From contig BMUX01000006.1 in NCBI GenBank assembly GCA_014650415.1, positions 124,001 through 188,000 on the forward strand: DNA of 64,000 nt. Reading direction: 5' to 3'. The translations under genes and the position numbers were made by a program. The notes under the pieces were generated by a model. The model was given only the letters and a program-made list of their open reading frames with translations, was not told the DNA's origin and did not search any database. This DNA is from Streptomyces spiroverticillatus (GTDB lineage: Bacteria; Actinomycetota; Actinomycetes; Streptomycetales; Streptomycetaceae). Shown piece by piece: positions 51,966 through 60,454 of this stretch. The stretch's first letter is position 1. The number at the start of each line of letters is the position of its first letter.

Positions 51966-53036
51966 ATGCAGCGCACCCTCAAGCCGCTCGCCGCCCTCGC
52001 CGGCAGCCTCGCCCTCGCCGCGTCCCTCTCCGCCTGCGGCGGATCCTCCGCCGCGTCCTCCTCCGACGAGAAGATCGTCACCGTCTACAGCGCCGACGGC
52101 CTCAAGGGCGAGAAGGGCGACGGCTGGTACGACAAGGTCTTCAAGGACTTCGAGAAGAAGACCGGCATCAAGGTCAAGTACGTGGAGGGCGGCTCGGGCG
52201 AGATGGTCCAGCGCGCCCTGCGCGAGAAGTCCAACACCCAGGCCGACGTCATCGTCACCCTGCCGCCGTTCATCCAGCAGGCCGACTCCAAGGGGCTGCT
52301 CCAGGCGTACCAGCCGGCCGGTTCCGACAAGGTCGCCGCAGGGGACAAGGCGGCCGACGGCAAGTGGACCTCGGTCGTCAACAACTACTTCGGGTTCATC
52401 AAGAACAAGAAGGAGCTCCCGGGCGAGACCCCCAAGACCTGGGAGGACCTGCTCGACGCCAAGTTCAAGGGCAAGCTCCAGTACTCGACACCGGGCGTCG
52501 CGGGCGACGGCACCGCCGTCGTCATCAAGGCCATGCACGACTTCGGCGGCAAGGACGCCGCCATGGCCTACCTGAAGAAGCTCCAGGCCAACAACGTCGG
52601 CCCGTCCTCCTCGACCTCCAAGCTCGCCCCCAAGGTCGACAAGGGCGAGATCCTGGTCGCCAACGGCGACGTGCAGATGAACTTCGCGCAGGCCAAGTCC
52701 GCCCCGAACCTGGGCATCTGGTTCCCGGCGAAGGCCGGTGCCGCCAAGCCCACCACCTTCGCGCTGCCGTACGCGGCCGGGCTCGTCAACAAGGCCCCGC
52801 ACACCGACAACGGCAAGAAGCTCCTCGACTTCATGCTGTCCGACGCCGCGCAGCAGGAGGTCAGCTCCATCGGCGGCGGCTTCCCGTCCCGCTCCGACGT
52901 CAAGCCCACCGACGCCAACGCCACTGCCCTCGCCAAGGTCCTGGACGGCGTCGAGATCTTCACCCCGGACTGGGCGGACGTCGACAAGAACCTCAAGGAG
53001 TACGTCGACGCCTGGAAGACCGCCACCGGCAGCTGA
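51966..53036 (+). CDS. Solute-binding lipoprotein of the phosphonate-type ABC importer
   Basis: 356 aa. Signal peptide ends LSAC (lipid Cys24). The mature protein is a type II extracellular solute-binding protein (VTVYSADGLKGEKGDGWYDKVFKDF at the start, KTWEDLLDAKFKGKL, LPYAAGLVNKAPHTDNGKKLLDFML late), the class used for iron, polyamines and 2-aminoethylphosphonate. ATG at 51966 after AAGGGG. Last gene of the operon that starts with the oxidoreductase. The ligand is inferred from the neighbours. Confidence 0.9.
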   Translation: MQRTLKPLAALAGSLALAASLSACGGSSAASSSDEKIVTVYSADGLKGEKGDGWYDKVFKDFEKKTGIKVKYVEGGSGEMVQRALREKSNTQADVIVTLPPFIQQADSKGLLQAYQPAGSDKVAAGDKAADGKWTSVVNNYFGFIKNKKELPGETPKTWEDLLDAKFKGKLQYSTPGVAGDGTAVVIKAMHDFGGKDAAMAYLKKLQANNVGPSSSTSKLAPKVDKGEILVANGDVQMNFAQAKSAPNLGIWFPAKAGAAKPTTFALPYAAGLVNKAPHTDNGKKLLDFMLSDAAQQEVSSIGGGFPSRSDVKPTDANATALAKVLDGVEIFTPDWADVDKNLKEYVDAWKTATGS

Positions 53037-53101
53037 CCGCACGGCAGCCGCCCCCGAGCCGCCGGTGGCTCCATAACCATTCGGCCAAGCTCACCGCACG
53101 A

Positions 53102-53150
53102 GTCTGGACCAGCCCCGCACCATCACGCCAAGGTAACGGGTCTGGTCCAG
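53102..53150 (+). promoter_or_regulatory. Paired GntR-type operators before first phosphatase gene
   Basis: GTCTGGACCAG at 53102-53112 and GTCTGGTCCAG at 53140-53150, centres 38 bases apart, with AAGGTAAC before the second. The same two-site layout with spacing 37 occurs at 54895-54942, preceded in both cases by TAACCATTCGGCCAAGCT. Likely binding sites of the cluster's GntR regulator. Confidence 0.65.
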
Positions 53151-53237
53151 CCTTGTGCTGCACGGACCTCAGCACGCACGCACCTCCCGCACCGCATCGC
53201 TCTCAACACCGGTCACACCCCACGTTGAAGGATTGCC

Positions 53238-54803
53238 ATGCCCCGAGGAATCTCCCGTCGCACCGTGCTCGCCTCGACCGCCGCAGCCACCGCGGCCGTC
53301 GCCGTCTCCGGAGGTCTCGCGCTCCCCGCGCACTCCGCCGCCCCCGCCGCCGTACCGACCCTCCCCAACGGGACCAGCGCGGACAAGGTCCTGTTCATCG
53401 GCATGGACGGTCTGCGCCACGACCGGATCATGGCCGCGAACGCCCCGCACATGAAGTCCCTGATCGCCCAGGGCACGTACGGTACGAGCCTGCTGTACTG
53501 CGCCCCGATGGGCGACACCTCCTCGGGACCCGGCTGGTCGACCATCTCCTGCGGCGTCTGGCCCGACAAGCACGGCGTCGTCAACAACGACTTCATCGGC
53601 AAGAACTACGGCACCTACCCCGGCTTCCTCGCCCGCATCGCCCAGGTCAAGCCCGCCCTGTCCACCTTCGCGGCCGTCGACTGGACCCCGCTGGACACCC
53701 AGGGCACCGTCACCGCGGGCGCCGACGGCAAGGTCGTCTACAACGGCGACGACGCCCAGGGCTACCCCGTCCACGACCCGAAGATCGCCGCCGACGTCAC
53801 CGGCGTCCTGCGCGACCAGAACCCGGACGTGGTCTTCGCGTACTTCGGCAACACCGACGTCGTCGCCCACAACAAGGGCGCCATGCACCCCGACTACCTG
53901 GCCTGCATCGACCGCCAGGACGCATGGGTCGGCCAGTTCGTGGCCGCGATCAAGGCCCGTCCCACGTACGCCCAGGAACGCTGGACGATCATCATCGCCA
54001 CCGACCACGGGCACGCCGACGCCGGCGGCCACGGCGGCCCCTCCATCGAGGAGCGCCGGACCTTCGTCATCGCCCAGGGCCCCGGCATCCCGGTCGGCGC
54101 CAAGCCCTTCAACACCCGGCTCGTGGACGTCGCCCCGACCGTCTTCCAGGCGCTCGGCATTCCGATCCAGGACGCCTGGGGACTGGACGGGCGCCCGCTG
54201 CAACGCCCGTACGCCGACGGCTTCGACGCCTCGTACTCCGCCCTGAAGCCCGCCGTCGACGAGACCGGCATACCGGCCGGGGTGCTCGGCTTCACGCACA
54301 GCCCGGCGGGCGGCTGGACCATCGACAACTCGAAGATGCCCGCCACCGGGGGCGTGACCGAGTGGCGCGGCTGGACGCTGACCACCGACGAGTTCTGGAC
54401 CCGCGCGGAGAAGAGCCAGCAGCGCGAGTCCTTCACCAAGGGGCGCGGGGTGATCGCGGTCGCCGACCCCGACGAGTGGGACGACAAGGGCAGCCCCTCC
54501 AGCAGCGCCGCCTTCGACTCCACGCTGATCTCACCCGCCGTCAGCGTCGCCCGCAAGACCTCGATCACCCTGTCGTACGCCACCCACTACCTGGCCTACG
54601 GAACCCAGCGCGGCGACGTCCTGGTGTCCTTCGACGGCGGGGCCGACCAGGTCGTCAAGACCTACTCCGCCGACGCCAAGAACAAGGCCGAGAAGTTCAC
54701 CGTCGCCGTGCCCGCCGGGGCCTCCGCGGTCAAGGTCAAGTTCCGGATGCGAGATGCCCGGAATGACTGGTACTGGGCGGTCGACGACGTACAAGTGGGC
54801 TGA
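53238..54803 (+). CDS. Tat-exported alkaline-phosphatase-superfamily enzyme 1
   Basis: 521 aa. A Tat signal (MPRGISRRTVLAS) and Ala-rich core are followed by a nucleotide-pyrophosphatase/phosphodiesterase-type catalytic domain. Likely metal ligands and nucleophile: Asp57 in FIGMDGL, Ser96 in TSSGPGW, Asp207 and His211 in NTDVVAH, Asp256 and His257 in TDHGH, His265 in GGHGG. A C-terminal beta domain of about 150 aa (GWTIDNSKMP, TEWRGWTLTTDEFWT) ends in VSFDGGADQ. The enzyme probably hydrolyses phosphate or phosphonate esters outside the cell. It is the first of three tandem paralogues and has its own operator pair. Confidence 0.88.
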   Translation: MPRGISRRTVLASTAAATAAVAVSGGLALPAHSAAPAAVPTLPNGTSADKVLFIGMDGLRHDRIMAANAPHMKSLIAQGTYGTSLLYCAPMGDTSSGPGWSTISCGVWPDKHGVVNNDFIGKNYGTYPGFLARIAQVKPALSTFAAVDWTPLDTQGTVTAGADGKVVYNGDDAQGYPVHDPKIAADVTGVLRDQNPDVVFAYFGNTDVVAHNKGAMHPDYLACIDRQDAWVGQFVAAIKARPTYAQERWTIIIATDHGHADAGGHGGPSIEERRTFVIAQGPGIPVGAKPFNTRLVDVAPTVFQALGIPIQDAWGLDGRPLQRPYADGFDASYSALKPAVDETGIPAGVLGFTHSPAGGWTIDNSKMPATGGVTEWRGWTLTTDEFWTRAEKSQQRESFTKGRGVIAVADPDEWDDKGSPSSSAAFDSTLISPAVSVARKTSITLSYATHYLAYGTQRGDVLVSFDGGADQVVKTYSADAKNKAEKFTVAVPAGASAVKVKFRMRDARNDWYWAVDDVQVG

Positions 54804-54894
54804 TCCGCAAGGAGGTTGACGGCAGGGGATCGACCCCCGCCCGAAGCCGTCCGGACGCCCGACGGTAACCATTCGGCCAAGCTTCGCTGCGAGG

Positions 54895-54942
54895 GTCTGG
54901 ACCAGTCACCGATATCACGCCAAGGTAACGGGTCTGGTCCAG
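54895..54942 (+). promoter_or_regulatory. Paired GntR-type operators before second phosphatase gene
   Basis: GTCTGGACCAG at 54895-54905 and GTCTGGTCCAG at 54932-54942. Upstream TAACCATTCGGCCAAGCT and the string CGCCAAGGTAACGG before the second site match the arrangement at 53072-53150, so the whole promoter region seems duplicated. Confidence 0.65.
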
Positions 54943-55047
54943 ATTCTTGCGTTCCGGACCTTTGCACGGCCAAGCCCAGGCCACGCAAGTCACGCACGTC
55001 CCGCTTGCCTCGATGTGAACAGCCCCGTCCCCGTTGGAGGATCAGCA

Positions 55048-56619
55048 ATGCCCCGAGGTATGTCACGCCGTACCGTGCTCGCCGGAACCGCCACCGCCGC
55101 AGCGGCCGTCGCCGTTTCCGGAGGCCTGGCCCTGCCCGCGCAGGCAGCCCCTGCCGCAGCCGCGGCCGACGTCCCCAAGCTCCCGAACGGCACCAGCAGA
55201 AACAAGGTCCTGGTCGTCGGCATGGACGGTCTGCGGTACGACCGCATCGCCGCCGCCCAGGCCCCGACCTTCAAGTCCCTGATCGCGAAGGGCACGTTCG
55301 CCACCAGCCTGCTCTACTCCCCGCCCACCGCGCAGACCTCGTCCGGCCCCGGCTGGTCGACCGTCTCCACCGGCGTGTGGCCGGACAAGCACGGCGTCGT
55401 CGACAACAGCTTCAAGGGCAAGAACTACGCCCAGTACCCCGGCTTCCTCGCCCGCCTGCGCGAAGTGAAGCCCGAGCTCTCGACGTTCGCCGCGATCGAC
55501 TGGAAGCCCCTGGACTCCGAGGGCACCGTCACCGCCGGCGCCAGCGCCAAGCTCGCCTTCGACGGCGACGCCGACGGGTACGACGGCCACGACGCGACCA
55601 TCGCCGCCGCGGCCGAGTCGATCCTGCGCGACCAGAACCCGGACGTCTGCTTCATCTACTTCGGCAACACCGACATCATCGCCCACGGCAGCGGCGCCAT
55701 AAGCCCCCGCTACCTCCAGGAGATCGACCTCTACGACGGCTACATCGGCCGTATGCTCGCCGCGATCAAGGCCCGCAAGAGCTACCACCGCGAGCGCTGG
55801 ACGATCCTGCTGACCACCGACCACGGGCACGCCGACAAGGGCGGTCACGGCGGCCCCTCCATCGAGGAGCGCCGGGTCTTCACCATCGCCCAGGGCCCCG
55901 GCATCCCGGTCGGCGCGAAGCCGATCAACACCCGGCACGTGGACACCGTCGCGACCGTCTTCCACGCGCTCGGCATCACCCCGAAGCCCGAGTGGGGTCT
56001 GGACGGCAAGCCGCTCCAGCGCCCGTTCGCGGACGGCTTCGACGCCTCGTACCCGCTGCTGAAGCCCGCTGTCGACGAGACCGGCACGCCCAAGGAGGTG
56101 CTGGGCTTCACGCACACCCCGGCCGGCGGCTGGACCATCGACAACTCCCGGATGCCGGAGACCGGCGGCGTCGAGGAGTGGCGCGGCTGGACGCTGACCA
56201 CCGACGAGTTCTGGACCCGCGCCGACAAGGCGCAGGGCCGCGAGGGCTTCACCCGGGGCCGGGGCGTCATCGCGGTCGCCGACCCCGACGAGTGGGACGA
56301 CAAGGGCAACCCGTCCAAGGACATCGAGTTCGACTCGACCCTGGTCTCGCCCGCCTACCGGGTCGCCCGCAAGTCCTCGGTGACGCTCACGTACTTCAGC
56401 CACTACTTGCAGGACGGCACCCAGCGCGGCGACGTCCTGGTCTCCTTCGACGGGGCCGCCGACCAACTGGTCAAGAACTACGCGGCCGACGCGAAGAACA
56501 CGTCTGAGAAGCTCACGATCGCCGTCCCCAAGGGGGCCCGCACGGTCCGGGTCAAGTTCCGGATGCGCGACGCCCGCAACAGCTGGTTCTGGGCCGTGGA
56601 CAACGTACAAATCGGCTGA
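55048..56619 (+). CDS. Tat-exported alkaline-phosphatase-superfamily enzyme 2
   Basis: 523 aa, closest to the preceding enzyme throughout. Tat signal MPRGMSRRTVLAG, catalytic strings VVGMDGLRYDR, TSSGPGWSTVSTGVWPDKHG, NTDIIAHG, TDHGHADKGGHGG, and the same C-terminal beta domain (GWTIDNSRMP, EEWRGWTLTTDEFWT). All predicted metal ligands are kept. Own operator pair and GGAGG site. Differences from enzyme 1 are concentrated in the middle (residues about 140-185), which could set substrate preference. Confidence 0.88.
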   Translation: MPRGMSRRTVLAGTATAAAAVAVSGGLALPAQAAPAAAAADVPKLPNGTSRNKVLVVGMDGLRYDRIAAAQAPTFKSLIAKGTFATSLLYSPPTAQTSSGPGWSTVSTGVWPDKHGVVDNSFKGKNYAQYPGFLARLREVKPELSTFAAIDWKPLDSEGTVTAGASAKLAFDGDADGYDGHDATIAAAAESILRDQNPDVCFIYFGNTDIIAHGSGAISPRYLQEIDLYDGYIGRMLAAIKARKSYHRERWTILLTTDHGHADKGGHGGPSIEERRVFTIAQGPGIPVGAKPINTRHVDTVATVFHALGITPKPEWGLDGKPLQRPFADGFDASYPLLKPAVDETGTPKEVLGFTHTPAGGWTIDNSRMPETGGVEEWRGWTLTTDEFWTRADKAQGREGFTRGRGVIAVADPDEWDDKGNPSKDIEFDSTLVSPAYRVARKSSVTLTYFSHYLQDGTQRGDVLVSFDGAADQLVKNYAADAKNTSEKLTIAVPKGARTVRVKFRMRDARNSWFWAVDNVQIG

Positions 56620-56726
56620 TTCCAGCAGTAGTTCAGTAGGAACGGTCCCGGGGAGCCCCACACTTCCCGGGGCCCGTGCAGCACCACCCCCCATCCCACG
56701 CACCACCTGTTTCCCTGGAGAAAGAC

Positions 56727-58238
56727 ATGTCCCAAGGCATCTCGCGCCGCGCCGTCCTCCTCGGTGCCGCCGCCGTCGCCGCCACGGCGGGCCCGCTCGC
56801 CTCCGCCACCTCGGCCGCCGCCGCAGAGCGTGCGGGCCGGGCGGCCAAGACCCCGAAGGTCCTGGTCATCGGCCTGGACGGGGCGATGGTCCGGCGGATC
56901 AAGGACGCCGACGCGCCGAACCTGGACGCGCTGATGGCGGCCGGTGTCACCGCGCCGTCCAGCATCTACACCAACCCGATGGCGCCGACCTCCTCCGGGC
57001 CCGGCTGGACCACCCTCATCACGGGCGTCTGGCCGGACAAGCACAAGGTGGTCAACAACGACTTCACCGGCCACAACCTGGCCCAGTACCCCGACTTCCT
57101 GACCCGCGTCGAGACCGCCAAGCCGTCCCTGAAGACGTACGCGGTGGCGTCCTGGAACCCGGTCACCGACATCATCTTCTCCGCCAAGGTCGACGAGCGC
57201 GTCTCCACCCCGGAGGCCGAGTACGACACGGGCACCACCTCGCGCGCCGTCGCCAAGGTCAAGACGGACGTCGACGCGGTCTTCGTGCACCTCGACAACG
57301 TCGACCACGCGGGCCACGCCAGCGGCAACGCCAGCCAGGCCTACCTGGACGCGCTGCACGGCGTCGACACCCAGGTCGGCCAGATCGTCGCCGCCGTCAA
57401 GTCCCGTGCCACGTACGGCAGCGAGGACTGGCTCATCATGATCACCGCCGACCACGGGCACACCGCGACCGGCGGCCACGGCGGCGACAGCTGGGACGAG
57501 CGCCAGACCTTCATGATCGCCACCGGTGCCGGGCTGCCCGCCGGTGTCACCCGGTACGACGTGAAGATGCCCGACGTCGCCGTCTCCGCCCTCCACCACC
57601 TGGGCGTCGCGGTCAACCCGTCCTGGAATCTGGACGGCCGCCCCGTCCAGCAGTCCACCCCCGACGCCTTCGACGCGCTGCGCGGCTCGCTCCAGAAGCG
57701 CGTGGACGAGACCGGCGTCGGCGCGGACGTCCTCGGCTTCACCCACGTCGCGCCCAGCGGCTGGTCGATCGACAACTCCAAGATGGGCACCGGCGGCGTC
57801 ACCGAGTGGCGCGGCTGGTCCTTCACCACCGACGAGTTCTGGACCCAGGCCGAGAAGAGCCAGCAGCGCGAGCTGAACGTCCGGGCCCGCAACGTCTTCG
57901 CGGTCGCCGACGGCGACGAGTGGACCGACAAGACCTTCACCGGCACCTTCGACTCCACGCTGATCAGCCCGAAGTTCGCGGTCACCCCGGGGGCTGCGGC
58001 CACGCTGACGTACACGACGTACTACCGCCAGGAGTCCCCGCAGAAGGGCGAGGTCCTCATCGCGTACGGGAACGCGGCGCCGGTCGTGGTCAAGACGTAC
58101 ACCGCCGACACCTCCTCCCGCGTCGAGAAGATCACCCTCCAGGTCCCGGCGGGCGCCACCACCGCCCAGGTCCGTTTCCGCTACACCGGCGGCAACAACT
58201 GGTACTGGACCATCGACGGCGTCAACATCACCGCCTGA
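56727..58238 (+). CDS. Tat-exported alkaline-phosphatase-superfamily enzyme 3
   Basis: 503 aa, more diverged than the other two. Tat signal MSQGISRRAVLLG, then VIGLDGAMVRRIKD, TSSGPGWTTLITGVWPDKH, HLDNVDHAGHASG, TADHGHTATGGHGG, and the C-terminal beta domain (GWSIDNSKMG, TEWRGWSFTTDEFWT). The segment around the second metal site has VDHAGHA in place of VAH(N/G), a form nearer to phosphonoacetate-hydrolase and phosphodiesterase relatives. No GTCTGG operator lies in its 107-base leader, so it may be co-transcribed with enzyme 2. Confidence 0.86.
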   Translation: MSQGISRRAVLLGAAAVAATAGPLASATSAAAAERAGRAAKTPKVLVIGLDGAMVRRIKDADAPNLDALMAAGVTAPSSIYTNPMAPTSSGPGWTTLITGVWPDKHKVVNNDFTGHNLAQYPDFLTRVETAKPSLKTYAVASWNPVTDIIFSAKVDERVSTPEAEYDTGTTSRAVAKVKTDVDAVFVHLDNVDHAGHASGNASQAYLDALHGVDTQVGQIVAAVKSRATYGSEDWLIMITADHGHTATGGHGGDSWDERQTFMIATGAGLPAGVTRYDVKMPDVAVSALHHLGVAVNPSWNLDGRPVQQSTPDAFDALRGSLQKRVDETGVGADVLGFTHVAPSGWSIDNSKMGTGGVTEWRGWSFTTDEFWTQAEKSQQRELNVRARNVFAVADGDEWTDKTFTGTFDSTLISPKFAVTPGAAATLTYTTYYRQESPQKGEVLIAYGNAAPVVVKTYTADTSSRVEKITLQVPAGATTAQVRFRYTGGNNWYWTIDGVNITA

Positions 58239-58317
58239 GACTAGGCTGGGGGGCGTGCACAGGGTTGTGCGCGCCCCCTTGTCTGAGTGTGTGTACGTAC
58301 GGCGGGAGTCCCCCCAG

Positions 58318-59097
58318 ATGGCAGAGCGCAAGCCGATCGAGTCCTGGCTCACCGACATGGACGGAGTCCTCATCCACGAGGGCGTCCCGATCCCCGGCGC
58401 CGACGCCTTCATCAGGAAGCTCCGGGACACCGGCAAGCCCTTCCTGGTGCTGACCAACAACTCCATCTACACCGCCCGCGACCTGCACGCCCGCCTGGCC
58501 CGGATGGGCCTGGACGTGCCGGTGGAGAACATCTGGACCTCCGCGCTCGCCACCGCCCAGTTCCTGGACGACCAGCGCCCCGGCGGCACCGCGTACGTCA
58601 TCGGCGAGGCGGGCCTGACCACCGCCCTGCACGACATCGGGTACGTCCTCACCGACCACGAGCCCGACTACGTGGTCCTCGGCGAGACCCGTACGTACTC
58701 CTTCGAGGCCCTCACCAAGGCGATCCGCCTGATCAACGGCGGCGCCCGCTTCATCTGCACCAACCCCGACGAGACCGGCCCCTCCGCCGAGGGCCCGCTG
58801 CCCGCCACCGGCGCCGTCGCCGCCCTGATCACCAAGGCGACCGGCAAGAAGCCGTACTTCGCGGGCAAGCCCAACCCGCTGATGATGCGCACCGGCCTCA
58901 ACGCGATCGGCGCGCACTCCGAGACCAGCGCCATGATCGGCGACCGCATGGACACCGACGTGCTGGCGGGCCTGGAGGCCGGGATGGAGACCTTCCTGGT
59001 CCTCACCGGGCTCACCGGCAAGGACGACGTGGACCAGTACCCGTTCCGCCCCTCCACGATCGTCGACTCGATCGCGGACCTGGTCGAGCGCATCTGA
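58318..59097 (+). CDS. HAD-IIA family hydrolase (NagD-like)
   Basis: 259 aa. Motif I LTDMDGVLIHEG, motif II VLTNNS, motif III FAGKPNPLMM, and motif IV MIGDRMDTDVLAG are typical of NagD/phosphoglycolate-type phosphatases, cytosolic sugar- or nucleotide-phosphate phosphatases. The ATG at 58318 was taken although the site upstream (GGCGGGAG) is average; an in-frame ATG at 58255 lies further up. The gene may end the phosphonate cluster or be independent. Confidence 0.92.
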   Translation: MAERKPIESWLTDMDGVLIHEGVPIPGADAFIRKLRDTGKPFLVLTNNSIYTARDLHARLARMGLDVPVENIWTSALATAQFLDDQRPGGTAYVIGEAGLTTALHDIGYVLTDHEPDYVVLGETRTYSFEALTKAIRLINGGARFICTNPDETGPSAEGPLPATGAVAALITKATGKKPYFAGKPNPLMMRTGLNAIGAHSETSAMIGDRMDTDVLAGLEAGMETFLVLTGLTGKDDVDQYPFRPSTIVDSIADLVERI

Positions 59098-59121
59098 CCC
59101 GCGCGGCGGGTCGCATATCAC

Positions 59122-59160
59122 CCGCAGGGGCCCGTACGGCGCAGTGACAGGCCCCTGCGG
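59122..59160 (+). terminator. Hairpin terminator after NagD-like gene
   Basis: An 11-bp stem CCGCAGGGGCC/GGCCCCTGCGG with a 17-base loop begins 24 bases past the stop codon. Confidence 0.8.
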
Positions 59161-59211
59161 ATGCGGAATCACCGCAGCGCGTGAATCTTCGGAGGTACCA
59201 GGAGGTTCACA

Positions 59212-59745
59212 ATGCGCTCATCACAGCTCACTCTGTGTGCGGGTGCGGTGCTTGCGGCGGTACTCGTCCCCGCGCACACCGCCCTCGCCGCCGTGGCGGA
59301 CAACGAAGAGTCCCACGGCAGTGTCACCGTCACCCCGTCCACCATCGCGGCCGGCGGGGAGGTGGATCTGCGGGTCAGCGTGTGCGGCGGCAAGAAGGCC
59401 ATCGGCACGTCGGAGGCGTTCTCCTCGCCCGCCTACTTCAACCCCGCCGCCGACGGCGGACTCTTCGCCGAGGCCCGGATCCGCTCCGACGCGTCCGGCC
59501 GCGACTACGGCATCACCGTCAAGTGCGAGGACGGCCCCGGCTCCGCCAGCGGCAACGTCACCGTCGTGCACCGCAGGATCGATCCGACCGCCCCGGTCCG
59601 CGCGGGCGGCGGCGGCACGGCGCTCGCGGCCGAGTCCGACGGTCCGGGCACCCCGCACACCCTGATCGGCCTCGGCCTCGCGGGCGCGGCGGCGATCGCC
59701 ATCGCCGGGCGTTCGGTGCGCAAGCGCCGGGGCGGCACCCACTAG
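59212..59745 (+). CDS. Small secreted membrane-anchored protein beside class F sortase
   Basis: 177 aa. Signal peptide (SQLTLCAGAVLAAVLVPAHTALA), a beta-rich domain (SVTVTPSTIAAGGEVDLRVSV, with a Cys pair about 65 residues apart), a Gly/Pro linker and a C-terminal membrane segment (LIGLGLAGAAAIAIAG) with tail RSVRKRRGGTH. This is the architecture of a sortase substrate but I see no LPXTG-like motif; PGTPHT precedes the membrane segment. GGAGG precedes the ATG. The sortase gene follows by 34 bases. Confidence 0.8.
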   Translation: MRSSQLTLCAGAVLAAVLVPAHTALAAVADNEESHGSVTVTPSTIAAGGEVDLRVSVCGGKKAIGTSEAFSSPAYFNPAADGGLFAEARIRSDASGRDYGITVKCEDGPGSASGNVTVVHRRIDPTAPVRAGGGGTALAAESDGPGTPHTLIGLGLAGAAAIAIAGRSVRKRRGGTH

Positions 59746-59779
59746 GCCGTTCGTCCTTCGACACGTACAGGGGAGTGAC

Positions 59780-60454
59780 ATGACCACCGACCAAGCACCC
59801 GGCAAGGGCCGCGCGCTCACCGGCATCGCCTGGGCCGTTTTGCTCCTCGGACTGTGGCTGTGGGGCCGCGACCTCACCGACGGGCCGGGCGGCAGTGCCG
59901 CACCGACCACCGGTGACGTGGCCGCGGTGGGACGCCCACTGCTGCAGATCGAACTCCCCGAGGCGCACGAACCGGTCCCGGGCGCCCGCCCGGCCCGGGT
60001 CGACATCCCCTCGCTCGGCATCACCGCCCCCGTCAGCGCCCGCGGGCTCGACGGCACGGGGGCGGTCGACCCGCCGCCCTACGAACAGCCCCGGCAGGTC
60101 GGCTGGTACGGGGACGGGGTGCGCCCCGGTGCGAGCGGGGTGGCGCTGATGGTGGGGCACGTCGACACCCAGAGCAAGCCCGCGGTCTTCTACGGGCTCA
60201 GCTCCGCCCGCCCCGGTGAACAGGTCAGGGTCACCGGGACGGACGGCTCCGTCGCCGAGTTCACGATCGACGACGTCCAGGTCTTCAGCCGGGACAAGTT
60301 CGACGCGAAGAAGGCGTACGGTCAGCACGAGGGCAGCCGCGCGGAACTGCGGCTGATCACCTGCGGCGGCACCTACGACCACGAGGCCAAGCACTACACG
60401 GCCAACGTGGTCGTCTCCGCCTACTTGACGGGCGCGGTGGCGGCCAAGTCCTGA
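59780..60454 (+). CDS. Class F sortase
   Basis: 224 aa. One N-terminal membrane anchor (ALTGIAWAVLLLGLWLWG), then the sortase barrel: ARVDIPSLGITAPVSARG, ALMVGHVDT with catalytic His127, LITCGGTYD with Cys195. The final strand is HYTANVVVSAYL; class F members I recall have an Arg two positions after HY (HYRDNVVV), here Thr. Its 3' end overlaps the convergent cbtA gene by 34 bases. It may anchor the protein encoded upstream, but substrates of class F enzymes are poorly known. Confidence 0.88.
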   Translation: MTTDQAPGKGRALTGIAWAVLLLGLWLWGRDLTDGPGGSAAPTTGDVAAVGRPLLQIELPEAHEPVPGARPARVDIPSLGITAPVSARGLDGTGAVDPPPYEQPRQVGWYGDGVRPGASGVALMVGHVDTQSKPAVFYGLSSARPGEQVRVTGTDGSVAEFTIDDVQVFSRDKFDAKKAYGQHEGSRAELRLITCGGTYDHEAKHYTANVVVSAYLTGAVAAKS

